Source: Thysanoteuthis rhombus
Taxonomy: Eukaryota > Mollusca > Cephalopoda > Oegopsida > Thysanoteuthidae
DNA: 64,000 nucleotides
Assembly (NCBI GenBank): GCA_963457665.1
Contig: OY735236.1
Coordinates: 42,772,142-42,836,141 of the forward strand
Direction: 5' to 3'
Positions 1-11,100 of the stretch are shown in pieces. The translations under genes and the position numbers were made by a program. The notes beneath the pieces were generated by a model. The model did no database searches. It saw only the letters and a list, made by a program, of their open reading frames with translations, and was not told the origin of the DNA. The stretch's first letter is position 1; every line of letters begins with the position of its first letter.

Positions 1-190
1 CCATCAAATTGGGCTGAGTCGAAAAATACATCAAATCCACCCGATCCAATGGTACCGTTGCAATCAGCACGTCAAAGTACGTCAGAAAAAGCCATAAAAT
101 CGATAGGTAAAAATGACATTCAAAAGACCATTTTTGACGGCTTACTGATGTGTGCGGTAAAAATGCATTTTCGGTCAATATTGGCTATTT
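1..190. repeat. Type B monomer, Ba subfamily example (190 bp)
   Basis: The first 135 bases match type A apart from the subfamily marker gtcaaagtacgtcag. The tail (136-190) is 9 bp longer than in A and reads gacggcttactgatgtgtgc, then ggtaaaaatgcattttcggt, then caatattggctattt. The last 25 tail bases align to A without a gap, so the length change lies at about 136-165. The tail contains a second GGTAAAAATG (156-165; the first is at 106-115) and the palindrome AAAATGCATTTT (160-171). Ba copies start at 1, 2905, 5086, 20566, 24239, 25153, 27151, 32237, 32789, 38970, 45948 and 63576. They usually follow a monomer marked ggactgagtgg, so they mark an HOR boundary. Confidence 0.93.
170..184 (+). other. 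Weak CENP-B-box-like sequence in B monomers
   Basis: The bases TTCGGTCAATATTGG compared with the CENP-B core TTCGNNNNANNCGGG match 7 of 9 fixed positions; the C and first G of CGGG are T. It sits in the B-specific tail just after the palindrome. B copies with ttggtcaat lose the TTCG, and those with tattgac lose a further position. Two mismatches in the core would weaken binding by mammalian CENP-B, so this is a resemblance only. Confidence 0.25.
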
Positions 191-2904
191 CCATCAAATT
201 GGGCTGAGTCGAAAAATACATCAAATCCACCCGATCCAATGGTACCAGTGCAATCAGCACGTCAAACTACGCCAGAAAAAGCCATAAAATCGATAGGTAA
301 AAATGACATTCAAAAGACCATTTCTGATGGCTCTCTTATGGAAGTGCCTTCTCGACCAATAGCGGCTTTTTCCATCAAATTGGGCTGAGTCGAAAAATAC
401 ATCAAATCCACCCGATCCAATGGTACTGTTGCAATCGGCACGTCAAACTGCGCCAGAAAAAGCCATAAAATCGATAGGTAAAAATGACATTCAAAAGACC
501 ATTTTTGATGGCTCCCTTATGGAAGTGCCTTCTCGACCAATAGCAGCTTTTTCCATCAAATTGGGCTGAGTCGAAAAATACATCAAATCCACCCGATCCA
601 ATGGTACCGTTGCAATCAGCACGTCAAACTACGCCAGAAAAAGCCATAGAATCGATAGGTAAAAATGACATTCAAAAGACCATTTTTGATGGCTCCCTTA
701 TGGAAGTGCCTTCTCGACCAATAGCAACTTTTTCCATCAAATTGGGCTGAGTCGAAAAATACATCAAATCCACCCGATCCAATGGTACCGTTGCAATCAG
801 CACGTCGAACTGCGCCAGAAAAAGCCATAAAATCGATAGGTAAAAATGACATTCAAAAGACCATTTTTGATGGCTCCCTTATGGAAGTGCCTTCTCGACC
901 AATAGCAGCTTTTTCCATCAAATTGGGCTGAGTCGAAAAATACATCAAATCCACCCAATCCAATGGTACCGTTGCAATCAGCACGTCAAACTACGCCAGA
1001 AAAAGCCATAAAATCGATAGGTAAAAATGACATTCAAAAGACCATTTTTGATGGCTCCCTCATGGAAGTGCCTTCTCGACCAATAGCGGCTTTTTCCATC
1101 AAATTGGGCTGAGTCGAAAAATACATCAAATCCACCCGATCCAATGGTACCGTTGCAATCAGCACGTCAAACTACGCCAGAAAAAGCCATAAAATCGATA
1201 GGTAAAAATGACATTCAAAAGACCATTTTTGATGGCTCCCTTATGGAAGTGCCTTCTCGACCAATAGCGGCTTTTTCCATCAAATTGGGCTGAGTCGAAA
1301 AATACATCAAATCCACCCGATCCAATGGTACCGTTGCAATCAGCACGTCAAACTACGCCAGAAAAAGCCATAAAATCGATAGGTAAAAATGACATTCAAA
1401 AGACCATTTTTGATGGTTCCCTTATGGAAGTGCCTTCTCGACCAATAGCAGCTTTTTCCATCAAATTGGGCTGAGTCGAAAAATACATCAAATCCACCCG
1501 ATCCAATGGTACCGTTGCAATCAGCACGTCAAACTACGCCAGAAAAAGCCATAAAATCGATAGGTTAAAATTACATTCAAATTACCATTTTTGATGGCTC
1601 CCTTCATGAAGTGCATTATCGACCAATAGCGGCTTTTTCCATCAAATTAGGCTGAGTCGAAAAATACATCAAATACACCCGATCCAATGGTACCGTTGCA
1701 ATAAGCACGTCAAACTACGCCAGAAAAAGCAATAAAATCAATAAGTAAGAATGACATTCAAAAGACCATTCTTGATGGCTCCCTTATGGAAATGCCTTCT
1801 CGACCAATAGCAGTTTTCTCCATCAAATTGGACTGAGTGGAAAAATACATCAAATCCACCCGATCCAATGGTACCGTTGCAATCAGCACGTCAAACTACG
1901 CCAGAAAAAGCCATAAAATCGATAGGTAAAAATGACATTCAAAAGACCATTTTTGATGGCTCCCTTATGGAAGTGCCTTCTCGACCAATAGCAGCTTTTT
2001 CCATCAAATTGGGCTGAGTCGAAAAATACATCAAATCCACCCAATCCAATGGTACCGTTGCAATCAGCACGTCAAACTACGCCAGAAAAAGCCATAAAAT
2101 CGATAGGTAAAAATGACATTCAAAAGACCATTTTTGATGGCTCCCTTATGGAATGGCCTTCTCGACCAATAGCGGCTTTTTCCATCAAATTGGGCTGAGT
2201 CGAAAAATACATCAAATCCACCCGATCCAATGGTACCGTTGCAATCAGCACGTCAAACTACGCCAGAAAAAGCCATAAAATCGATAGGTAAAAATGACAT
2301 TCAAAAGACCATTTTTGATGGCTCCCTTATGGAAGTGCCTTCTCGACCAATAGCGGCTTTTTCCATCAAATTGGGCTGAGTCGAAAAATACATCAAATCC
2401 ACCCGATCCAATGGTACCGTTGCAATCAGCACGTCAAACTACGCCAGAAAAAGCCATAAAATCGATAGGTAAAAATGACATTCAAAAGACCATTTTTGAT
2501 GGTTCCCTTATGGAAGTGCCTTCTCGACCAATAGCGGCTTTTTCCATCAAATTGGGCTGAGTCGAAAAATACATCAAATCCACCCGATCCAATGGTACCG
2601 TTGCAATCAGCACGTCAAACTACGCCAGAAAAAGCCATAAAATCAATAAGTAAGAATGACAGTCAAAAGACCATTCTTGATGGTTCCCTTATGGAAGTGC
2701 CTTCTCGACCAATAGCAGTTTTCTCCATCAAATTGGACTGAGTGGAAAAATACATCAAATCCACCCGATCCGATGGTACCATTGCAATCAGCACGTCAAA
2801 CTACGCCAGAAAAAGCCATAAAATCGATAGGTAAAAATGACATTCAAAAGACCATTTTTGATGGCTCCCTTATGGAAGTGCCTTCTCGACCAATAGCAGC
2901 TTTT

Positions 2905-5085
2905 TCATCAAATTGGGCTGAGTCGAAAAATACATCAAATCCACCCGATCCAATGGTACCGTTGCAATCAGCACGTCAAAGTACGTCAGAAAAAGCCATA
3001 AAATCGATAGGTAAAAATGACATTCAAAAGACCATTTTTGACGGCTTACTGATGTGTGCGGTAAAAATGCATTTTCGGTCAATATTGGCTATTTCCATCA
3101 AATTGGGCTGAGTCGAAAAATACATCAAATCCACCCGATCCAATGGTACCAGTGCAATCAGCACGTCAAACTACGCCAGAAAAAGCCATAAAATCGATAG
3201 GTAAAAATGACATTCAAAAGACCATTTCTGATGGCTCTCTTATGGAAGTGCCTTCTCGACCAATAGCGGCTTTTTCCATCAAATTGGGCTGAGTCGAAAA
3301 ATACATCAAATCCACCCGATCCAATGGTACTGTTGCAATCGGCACGTCAAACTGCGCCAGAAAAAGCCATAAAATCGATAGGTAAAAATGACATTCAAAA
3401 GACCATTTTTGATGGCTCCCTTATGGAAGTGCCTTCTCGACCAATAGCGGCTTTTTCCATCAAATTGGGCTGAGTCGAAAAATACATCAAATCCACCCGA
3501 TCCAATGGTACCGTTGCAATCAGCACGTCAAACTACGCCAGAAAAAGCCATAGAATCGATAGGTAAAAATGACATTCAAAAGACCATTTTTGATGGCTCC
3601 CTTATGGAAGTGCCTTCTCGACCAATAGCAGCTTTTTCCATCAAATTGGGCTGAGTCGAAAAATACATCAAATCCACCCGATCCAATGGTACCGTTGCAA
3701 TCAGCACGTCAAACTACGCCAGAAAAAGCCATAGAATCGATAGGTAAAAATGACATTCAAAAGACCATTTTTGATGGCTCCCTTATGGAAGTGCCTTCTC
3801 GACCAATAGCAACTTTTTCCATCAAATTGGGCTGAGTCGAAAAATACATCAAATCCACCCGATCCAATGGTACCGTTGCAATCAGCACGTCGAACTGCGC
3901 CAGAAAAAGCCATAAAATCGATAGGTAAAAATGACATTCAAAAGACCATTTTTGATGGCTCCCTTATGGAAGTGCCTTCTCGACCAATAGCGGCTTTTTC
4001 CATCAAATTGGGCTGAGTCGAAAAATACATCAAATCCACCCAATCCAATGGTACCGTTGCAATCAGCACGTCAAACTACGCCAGAAAAAGCCATAAAATC
4101 GATAGGTAAAAATGACATTCAAAAGACCATTTTTGATGGCTCCCTTATGGAAGTGCCTTCTCGACCAATAGCGGCTTTTTCCATCAAATTGGGCTGAGTC
4201 GAAAAATACATCAAATCCACCCGATCCAATGGTACCGTTGCAATCAGCACGTCAAACTACGCCAGAAAAAGCCATAAAATCGATAGGTAAAAATGACATT
4301 CAAAAGACCATTTTTGATGGCTCCCTTATGGAAGTGCCTTCTCGACCAATAGCGGCTTTTTCCATCAAATTGGGCTGAGTCGAAAAATACATCAAATCCA
4401 CCCGATCTTATGGTACCGTTGCAATCAGCACGTCAAACTACGCCAGAAAAAGCCATAAAATCGATAGGTAAAAATGACATTCAAAAGACCATTTTTGATG
4501 GTTCCCTTATGGAAGTGCCTTCTCGACCAATAGCAGCTTTTTCCATCAAATTGGGCTGAGTCGAAAAATACATCAAATCCACCCGATCCAATGGTACCGT
4601 TGCAATCAGCACGTCAAACTACGCCAGAAAAAGCCATAAAATCGATAGGTTAAAATTACATTCAAATTACCATTTTTGATGGCTCCCTTCATGAAGTGCA
4701 TTATCGACCAATAGCGGCTTTTTCCATCAAATTAGGCTGAGTCGAAAAATACATCAAATACACCCGATCCAATGGTACCGTTGCAATAAGCACGTCAAAC
4801 TACGCCAGAAAAAGCAATAAAATCAATAAGTAAGAATGACATTCAAAAGACCATTCTTGATGGCTCCCTTATGGAAATGCCTTCTCGACCAATAGCAGTT
4901 TTCTCCATCAAATTGGACTGAGTGGAAAAATACATCAAATCCACCCGATCCAATGGTACCGTTGCAATCAGCACGTCAAACTACGCCAGAAAAAGCCATA
5001 AAATCGATAGGTAAAAATGACATTCAAAAGACCATTTTTGATGGCTCCCTTATGGAAGTGCCTTCTCGACCAATAGCAGCTTTTT
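2905..5085. repeat. HOR segment, 12 monomers (Ba + 11 A)
   Basis: The segment starts like the one at base 1, displaced by 2904 bp. It then carries an extra monomer: two consecutive monomers have tagaatcg (3457-3637 and 3638-3818), where the first segment has only 553-733. From there it follows at +3085: gtcgaac 3819, cccaatcc 4000, plain 4181, ggttccc 4362 (with the rare gatcttatgg), ggttaaaatt 4543, ataagc/ttctcc 4724, ggactgagtgg 4905. It then goes straight to the next Ba, lacking the second internal run of the first segment. Confidence 0.88.
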
Positions 5086-5243
5086 CCATCAAATTGGGCT
5101 GAGTCGAAAAATACATCAAATCCACCCGATCCAATGGTACCGTTGCAATCAGCACGTCAAAGTACGTCAGAAAAAGCCATAAAATCGATAGGTAAAAATG
5201 ACATTCAAAAGACCATTTTTGACGGCTTACTGATGTGTGCGGT

Positions 5244-5257
5244 AAAAATGCATTTTT
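5244..5257. other. 14-bp perfect palindrome in a B tail
   Basis: AAAAATGCATTTTT is its own reverse complement. It occurs where the B tail reads ggtaaaaatgcatttttggt (for example here and near 27312 and 32397). B copies ending in ttttcgg keep a 12-bp core, for example at 160-171, and those with gtagaaatgc keep 10 bp. A monomers have no counterpart because they lack the 9-bp insertion. It could be a dimer-binding site or a small hairpin; the sequence alone does not say which. Confidence 0.85.
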
Positions 5258-5637
5258 GGTCAATATTGGCTATTTCCATCAAATTGGGCTGAGTCGAAAA
5301 ATACATCAAATCCACCCGATCCAATGGTACCGTTGCAATAAGCACCTCAAACTACGCCAGAAAAAGCAATAAAATCAATAAGTAAGAATGACATTCAAAA
5401 GACCATTCTTGATGGCTCCCTTATGGAAATGCCTTCTCGACCGATAGCAGTTTTCTCCATCAAATTGGACTGAGTGGAAAAATACATCAAATCCACCCGA
5501 TCCGATGGTACCATTGCAATCAGCACGTCAAACTACGCCAGAGAAAGCCATAAAATCGATAGGTAAAAATGACATTCAAAAGACCATTTCTGATTGCTCT
5601 CTTATGGAAGTGCCTTCTCGACCAATAGCAGCTTTTT

Positions 5638-5827
5638 CCATCAAATTGGGCTGAGTCGAAAAATAAATCAAATCGATCCAATCCAATGGTACTGTTGCAA
5701 TCAGAACGTCAAACTACGCCAGAAAAAGCCATAAAATCGATAGGTAAAAATAACATTCAAATGACCATTTTTGATGGCTTTCTGATGTGTGCGGTAAAAA
5801 TGCATTTTCGGTCAATATTGGCTATTT
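5638..5827. repeat. Type B monomer, subfamily B' (190 bp)
   Basis: This B subfamily is marked by aaataaatcaaatcgatcc, by ctgttgcaatcagaacgtc and by aaaaataacattc in place of aaaaatgacattc. It carries the standard B tail with tgatgtgtgcggtaaaaatg. Members start at 5638, 21118, 23325 (partly), 27703, 33522, 36427 and 46500. B' copies lie two or three A monomers after a Ba copy in most contexts, so they are a second fixed landmark of the long HOR. Confidence 0.88.
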
Positions 5828-6008
5828 CCATCAAATTGGGCGGAGTCGAAAAATACATCAAATCCACCCGATCCAATGGTACCGTTGCAATCAGCACGTT
5901 AAACTACGCCAGAGAAAGCCATAAAATCGATAGGTAAAAATGACATTCAAAAGACCATTTTTGATGGCTCCCTTATGGAAGTGCCTTCTCGACCAATAGC
6001 AGCTTTTT

Positions 6009-8177
6009 CCATCAAATTGGGCTGAGTCGAAAAATACATCAAATCCACCCGATCCAATGGTACCGTTGCAATCAGCACGTCAAACTACGCCAGAAAAAGC
6101 CATAGAATCGATAGGTAAAAATGACATTCAAAAGACCATTTTTGATGGCTCCCTTATGGAAGTGCCTTCTCGACCAATAGCAACTTTTTCCATCAAATTG
6201 GGCTGAGTCGAAAAATACATCAAATCCACCCGATCCAATGGTACCGTTGCAATCAGCACGTCGAACTGCGCCAGAAAAAGCCATAAAATCGATAGGTAAA
6301 AATGACATTCAAAAGACCATTTTTGATGGCTCCCTTATGGAAGTGCCTTCTCGACCAATAGCAGCTTTTTCCATCAAATTGGGCTGAGTCGACAAATACA
6401 TCAAATCCACCCGATCCAATGGTACCGTTGCAATCAGCACGTCAAACTACGCCAGAAAAAGCCATAAAATCGATAGGTAAAAATGACATTCAAAAGACCA
6501 TTTTTGATGGCTCCCTTATGGAAGTGCCTTCTCGACCAATAGCAACTTTTTCCATCAAATTGGGCTGAGTCGAAAAATACATCAAATCCACCCGATCCAA
6601 TGGTACCGTTGCAATCAGCACGTCGAACTGCGCCAGAAAAAGCCATAAAATCGATAGGTAAAAATGACATTCAAAAGACCATTTTTGATGGCTCCCTTAT
6701 GGAAGTGCCTTCTCGACCAATAGCGGCTTTTTCCATCAAATTGGGCTGAGTCGAAAAATACATCAAATCCACCCGATCCAATGGTACCGTTGCAATCAGC
6801 ACGTTAAACTACGCCAGAAAAAGCCATAAAATCGATAGGTAAAAATGACATTCAAAAGACCATTTTTGATGGCTCCCTTATGGAAGTGCCTTCTCGACCA
6901 ATAGCGGCTTTTTCCATCAAATTGGGCTGAGTCGAAAAATACATCAAATCCACCCGATCCAATGGTACCGTTGCAATCAGCACGTTAAACTACGCCCGAA
7001 AAAGCCATAAAATCGATAGGTAAAAATGACATTCAAAAGACCATTTTTGATGGCTCCCTTATGGAAGTGCCTTCTCGACCAATAGCGGCTTTTTCCATCA
7101 AATTGGGCTGAGTCAAAAATACATCAAATCCACCCAATCCAATGGTACCGTTGCAATCAGCACGTCAAACTACGCCAGAAAAAGCCATAAAATCGATAGG
7201 TAAAAATGACATTCAAAAGACCATTTTTGATGGCTCCCTTATGGAATGGCCTTCTCGACCAATAGCGGCTTTTTCCATCAAATTGGGCTGAGTCGAAAAA
7301 TACATCAAATCCACCCGATCCAATGGTACCGTTGCAATCAGCACGTCAAACTACGCCAGAAAAAGCCATAAAATCGATAGGTAAAAATGACATTCAAAAG
7401 ACCATTTTTGATGGCTCCCTTATGGAAGTGCCTTCTCGACCAATAGCGGCTTTTTCCATCAAATTGGGCTGAGTCGAAAAATACATCAAATCCACCCGAT
7501 CCAATGGTACCGTTGCAATCAGCACGTCAAACTACGCCAGAAAAAGCCATAAAATCGATAGGTAAAAATGACATTCAAAAGACCATTTTTGATGGTTCCC
7601 TTATGGAAGTGCCTTCTCGACCAATAGCGGCTTTTTCCATCAAATTGGGCTGAGTCGAAAAATACATCAAATCCACCCGATCCAATGGTACCGTTGCAAT
7701 CAGCACGTCAAACTACGCCAGAAAAAGCCATAAAATCGATAGGTTAAAATTACATTCAAATTACCATTTTATGGCTCCCTTCATGAAGTGCATTATTGAC
7801 CAATAGCGGCTTTTTCCATCAAATTAGGCTGAGTCGAAAAATACATCAAATCCACCCGATCCAATGGTACCGTTGCAATAAGCACGTCAAACTACGCCAG
7901 AAAAAGCAATAAAATCAATAAGTAAGAATGACATTCAAAAGACCATTCTTGATGGCTCCCTTATGGAAATGCCTTCTCGACCAATAGCAGTTTTCTCCAT
8001 CAAATTGGACTGAGTGGAAAAATACATCAAATCCACCCGATCCAATGGTACCGTTGCAATCAGCACGTCAAACTACGCCAGAAAAAGCCATAAAATCGAT
8101 AGGTAAAAATGACATTCAAAAGACCATTTTTGATGGCTCCCTTATGGAAGTGCCTTCTCGACCAATAGCAGCTTTTT
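6009..8177. repeat. 12-monomer HOR, fullest all-A form (2,169 bp)
   Basis: This is the clearest full version of the A-rich HOR. In order: 6009 tagaatcg/gcaac; 6190 gtcgaac; 6371 gtcgacaaatac/gcaac; 6552 gtcgaac; 6733 gttaaac; 6914 gttaaac with cgcccg; 7095 cccaatcc; 7275 plain; 7456 ggttccc; 7637 ggttaaaatt with attaccatt and tcatgaag; 7816 aaattagg, ataagc, caataag, ttctcc; 7997 ggactgagtgg. Two of its monomers are shortened, to 180 bp at 7095 and 179 bp at 7637, so the HOR is 3 bp under 12x181. The next HOR begins at 8178 with tagaatcg again. Confidence 0.88.
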
Positions 8178-11100
8178 CCATCAAATTGGGCTGAGTCGAA
8201 AAATACATCAAATCCACCCGATCCAATGGTACCGTTGCAATCAGCACGTTAAACTACGCCAGAAAAAGCCATAGAATCGATAGGTAAAAATGACATTCAA
8301 AAGACCATTTTTGATGGCTCCCTTATGGAAGTGCCTTCTCGACCAATAGCAACTTTTTCCATCAAATTGGGCTGAGTCGAAAAATACATCAAATCCACCC
8401 GATCCAATGGTACCGTTGCAAACAGCACGTCGAACTGCGCCAGAAAAAGCCATAAAATCGATAGGTAAAAATGACATTCAAAAGACCATTTTTGATGGCT
8501 CCCTTATGGAAGTGCCTTCTCGACCAATAGCAGCTTTTTCCATCAAATTGGGCTGAGTCGACAAATACATCAAATCCACCCGATCCAATGGTACCGTTGC
8601 AATCAGCACGTCAAACTACGCCAGAAAAAGCCATAAAATCGATAGGTAAAAATGACATTCAAAAGACCATTTTTGATGGCTCCCTTATGGAAGTGCCTTC
8701 TCGACCAATAGCAACTTTTTCCATCAAATTGGGCTGAGTCGAAAAATACATCAAATCCACCCGATCCAATGGTACCGTTGCAATCAGCACGTCGAACTGC
8801 GCCAGAAAAAGCCATAAAATCGATAGGTAAAAATGACATTCAAAAGACCATTTTTGATGGCTCCCTTATGGAAGTGCCTTCTCGACCAATAGCGGCTTTT
8901 TCCATCAAATTGGGCTGAGTCGAAAAATACATCAAATCCACCCGATCCAATGGTACCGTTGCAATCAGCACGTTAAACTACGCCAGAAAAAGCCATAAAA
9001 TCGATAGGTAAAAATGACATTCAAAAGACCATTTTTGATGGCTCCCTTATGGAAGTGCCTTCTCGACCAATAGCGGCTTTTTCCATCAAATTGGGCTGAG
9101 TCGAAAAATACATCAAATCCACCCGATCCAATGGTACCGTTGCAATCAGCACGTTAAACTACGCCCGAAAAAGCCATAAAATCGATAGGTAAAAATGACA
9201 TTCAAAAGACCATTTTTGATGGCTCCCTTATGGAAGTGCCTTCTCGACCAATAGCGGCTTTTTCCATCAAATTGGGCTGAGTCGAAAAATACATCAAATC
9301 CACCCAATCCAATGGTACCGTTGCAATCAGCACGTCAAACTACGCCAGAAAAAGCCATAAAATCGATAGGTAAAAATGACATTCAAAAGACCATTTTTGA
9401 TGGCTCCCTTATGGAAGTGCCTTCTCGACCAATAGCGGCTTTTTCCATCAAATTGGGCTGAGTCGAAAAATACATCAAATCCACCCGATCCAATGGTACC
9501 GTTGCAATCAGCACGTCAAACTACGCCAGAAAAAGCCATAAAATCGATAGGTAAAAATGACATTCAAAAGACCATTTTTGATGGCTCCCTTATGGAAGTG
9601 CCTTCTCGACCAATAGCGGCTTTTTCCATCAAATTGGGCTGAGTCGAAAAATACATCAAATCCACCCGATCCAATGGTACCGTTGCAATAAGCACGTCAA
9701 ACTACGCCAGAAAAAGCAATAAAATCAATAAGTAAGAATGACATTCAAAAGACCATTCTTGATGGCTCCCTTATGGAAATGCCTTCTCGACCAATAGCAG
9801 TTTTCTCCATCAAATTGGACTGAGTCGAAAAATACATCAAATCCACCCGATCCAATGGTACCGTTGCAAACAGCACGTCGAACTGCGCCAGAAAAAGCCA
9901 TAAAATCGATAGGTAAAAATGACATTCAAAAGACCATTTTTGATGGCTCCCTTATGGAAGTGCCTTCTCGACCAATAGCAGCTTTTTCCATCAAATTGGG
10001 CTGAGTCGACAAATACATCAAATCCACCCGATCCAATGGTACCGTTGCAATCAGCACGTCAAACTACGCCAGAAAAAGCCATAAAATCGATAGGTAAAAA
10101 TGACATTCAAAAGACCATTTTTGATGGCTCCCTTATGGAAGTGCCTTCTCGACCAATAGCAACTTTTTCCATCAAATTGGGCTGAGTCGAAAAATACATC
10201 AAATCCACCCGATCCAATGGTACCGTTGCAATCAGCACGTCGAACTGCGCCAGAAAAAGCCATAAAATCGATAGGTAAAAATGACATTCAAAAGACCATT
10301 TTTGATGGCTCCCTTATGGAAGTGCCTTCTCGACCGATAGCGGCTTTTTCCATCAAATTGGGCTGAGTCGAAAAATACATCAAATCCACCCGATCCAATG
10401 GTACCGTTGCAATCAGCACGTTAAACTACGCCAGAAAAAGCCATAAAATCGATAGGTAAAAATGACATTCAAAAGACCATTTTTGATGGCTCCCTTATGG
10501 AAGTGCCTTCTCGACCAATATCGGCTTTTTCCATCAAATTGGGCTGAGTCGAAAAATACATCAAATCCACCCGATCCAATGGTACCGTTGCAATCAGCAC
10601 GTTAAACTACGCCCGAAAAAGCCATAAAATCGATAGGTAAAAATGACATTCAAAAGACCATTTTTGATGGCTCCCTTATGGAAGTGCCTTCTCGACCAAT
10701 AGCGGCTTTTTCCATCAAATTGGGCTGAGTCGAAAAATACATCAAATCCACCCAATCCAATGGTACCGTTGCAATCAGCACGTCAAACTACGCCAGAAAA
10801 AGCCATAAAATCGATAGGTAAAAATGACATTCAAAAGACCATTTTTGATGGCTCCCTTATGGAAGTGCCTTCTCGACCAATAGCGGCTTTTTCCATCAAA
10901 TTGGGCTGAGTCGAAAAATACATCAAATCCACCCGATCCAATGGTACCGTTGCAATCAGCACGTCAAACTACGCCAGAAAAAGCCATAAAATCGATAGGT
11001 AAAAATGACATTCAAAAGACCATTTTTGATGGCTCCCTTATGGAAGTGCCTTCTCGACCAATAGCGGCTTTTTCCATCAAATTGGGCTGAGTCGAAAAAT

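Larger units (their letters stand above)
1..2904. repeat. HOR segment, 16 monomers (Ba + 15 A)
   Basis: Monomers in order by diagnostic variant: 1 Ba; 191 ccagtgc with tttctgatggctctc; 372 atcggcacg with actgcgcc; 553 tagaatcg/gcaac; 734 gtcgaac; 915 cccaatcc; 1096 plain; 1277 ggttccc; 1458 ggttaaaatt with ttcatgaag; 1639 ataagc with ttctcc; 1820 ggactgagtgg; 2001 cccaatcc with ggaatggcc; 2182 plain; 2363 ggttccc; 2544 caataag plus ttctcc; 2725 ggactgagtgg, then ccgatggtaccattg. The run cccaatcc, plain, ggttccc occurs twice inside the segment, showing an internal duplication. The final monomer is 180 bp because one c is missing at the junction. Confidence 0.88.
5086..6008. repeat. Boundary module Ba-A-A-B'-A
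   Basis: Ba spans 5086-5275, followed by an ataagcacctc/ttctcc monomer at 5276 and a ggactgagtgg monomer with gatggtaccattg at 5457. B' follows at 5638-5827, then an A monomer at 5828 with the private change ttgggcggag. That ggcggag variant recurs only at 27893 in the same context. This makes it a clean marker for the roughly 22-kb displaced duplication. The Ba here has ggtaaaaatgcatttttggt, giving a full 14-bp palindrome at 5244-5257. Confidence 0.88.

Noticed and set aside
136..157. Stem-loop in the A tail (ggc-tcc ... gga-agt-gcc)
   Set aside because: Only two 3-bp stems with a bulge; too weak to support a structural claim.
616..852. Recurring 78-residue minus-strand ORF starting MSFLPIDFMAFSG, seen about twenty times
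   Set aside because: It lies wholly within two satellite monomers, recurs with the repeat, and ends because the frame rotates by one base per monomer. It has no ribosome-binding or domain evidence. It reads through only in HOR positions with the gcaac and gtcgaac variants, which remove stops.
1639..1819. Polyadenylation-like AATAAA in monomers with gcaataaaatc
   Set aside because: It arises from a single-base variant of gccataaaatc at one HOR position. There is no transcript context, so it is not called a signal.
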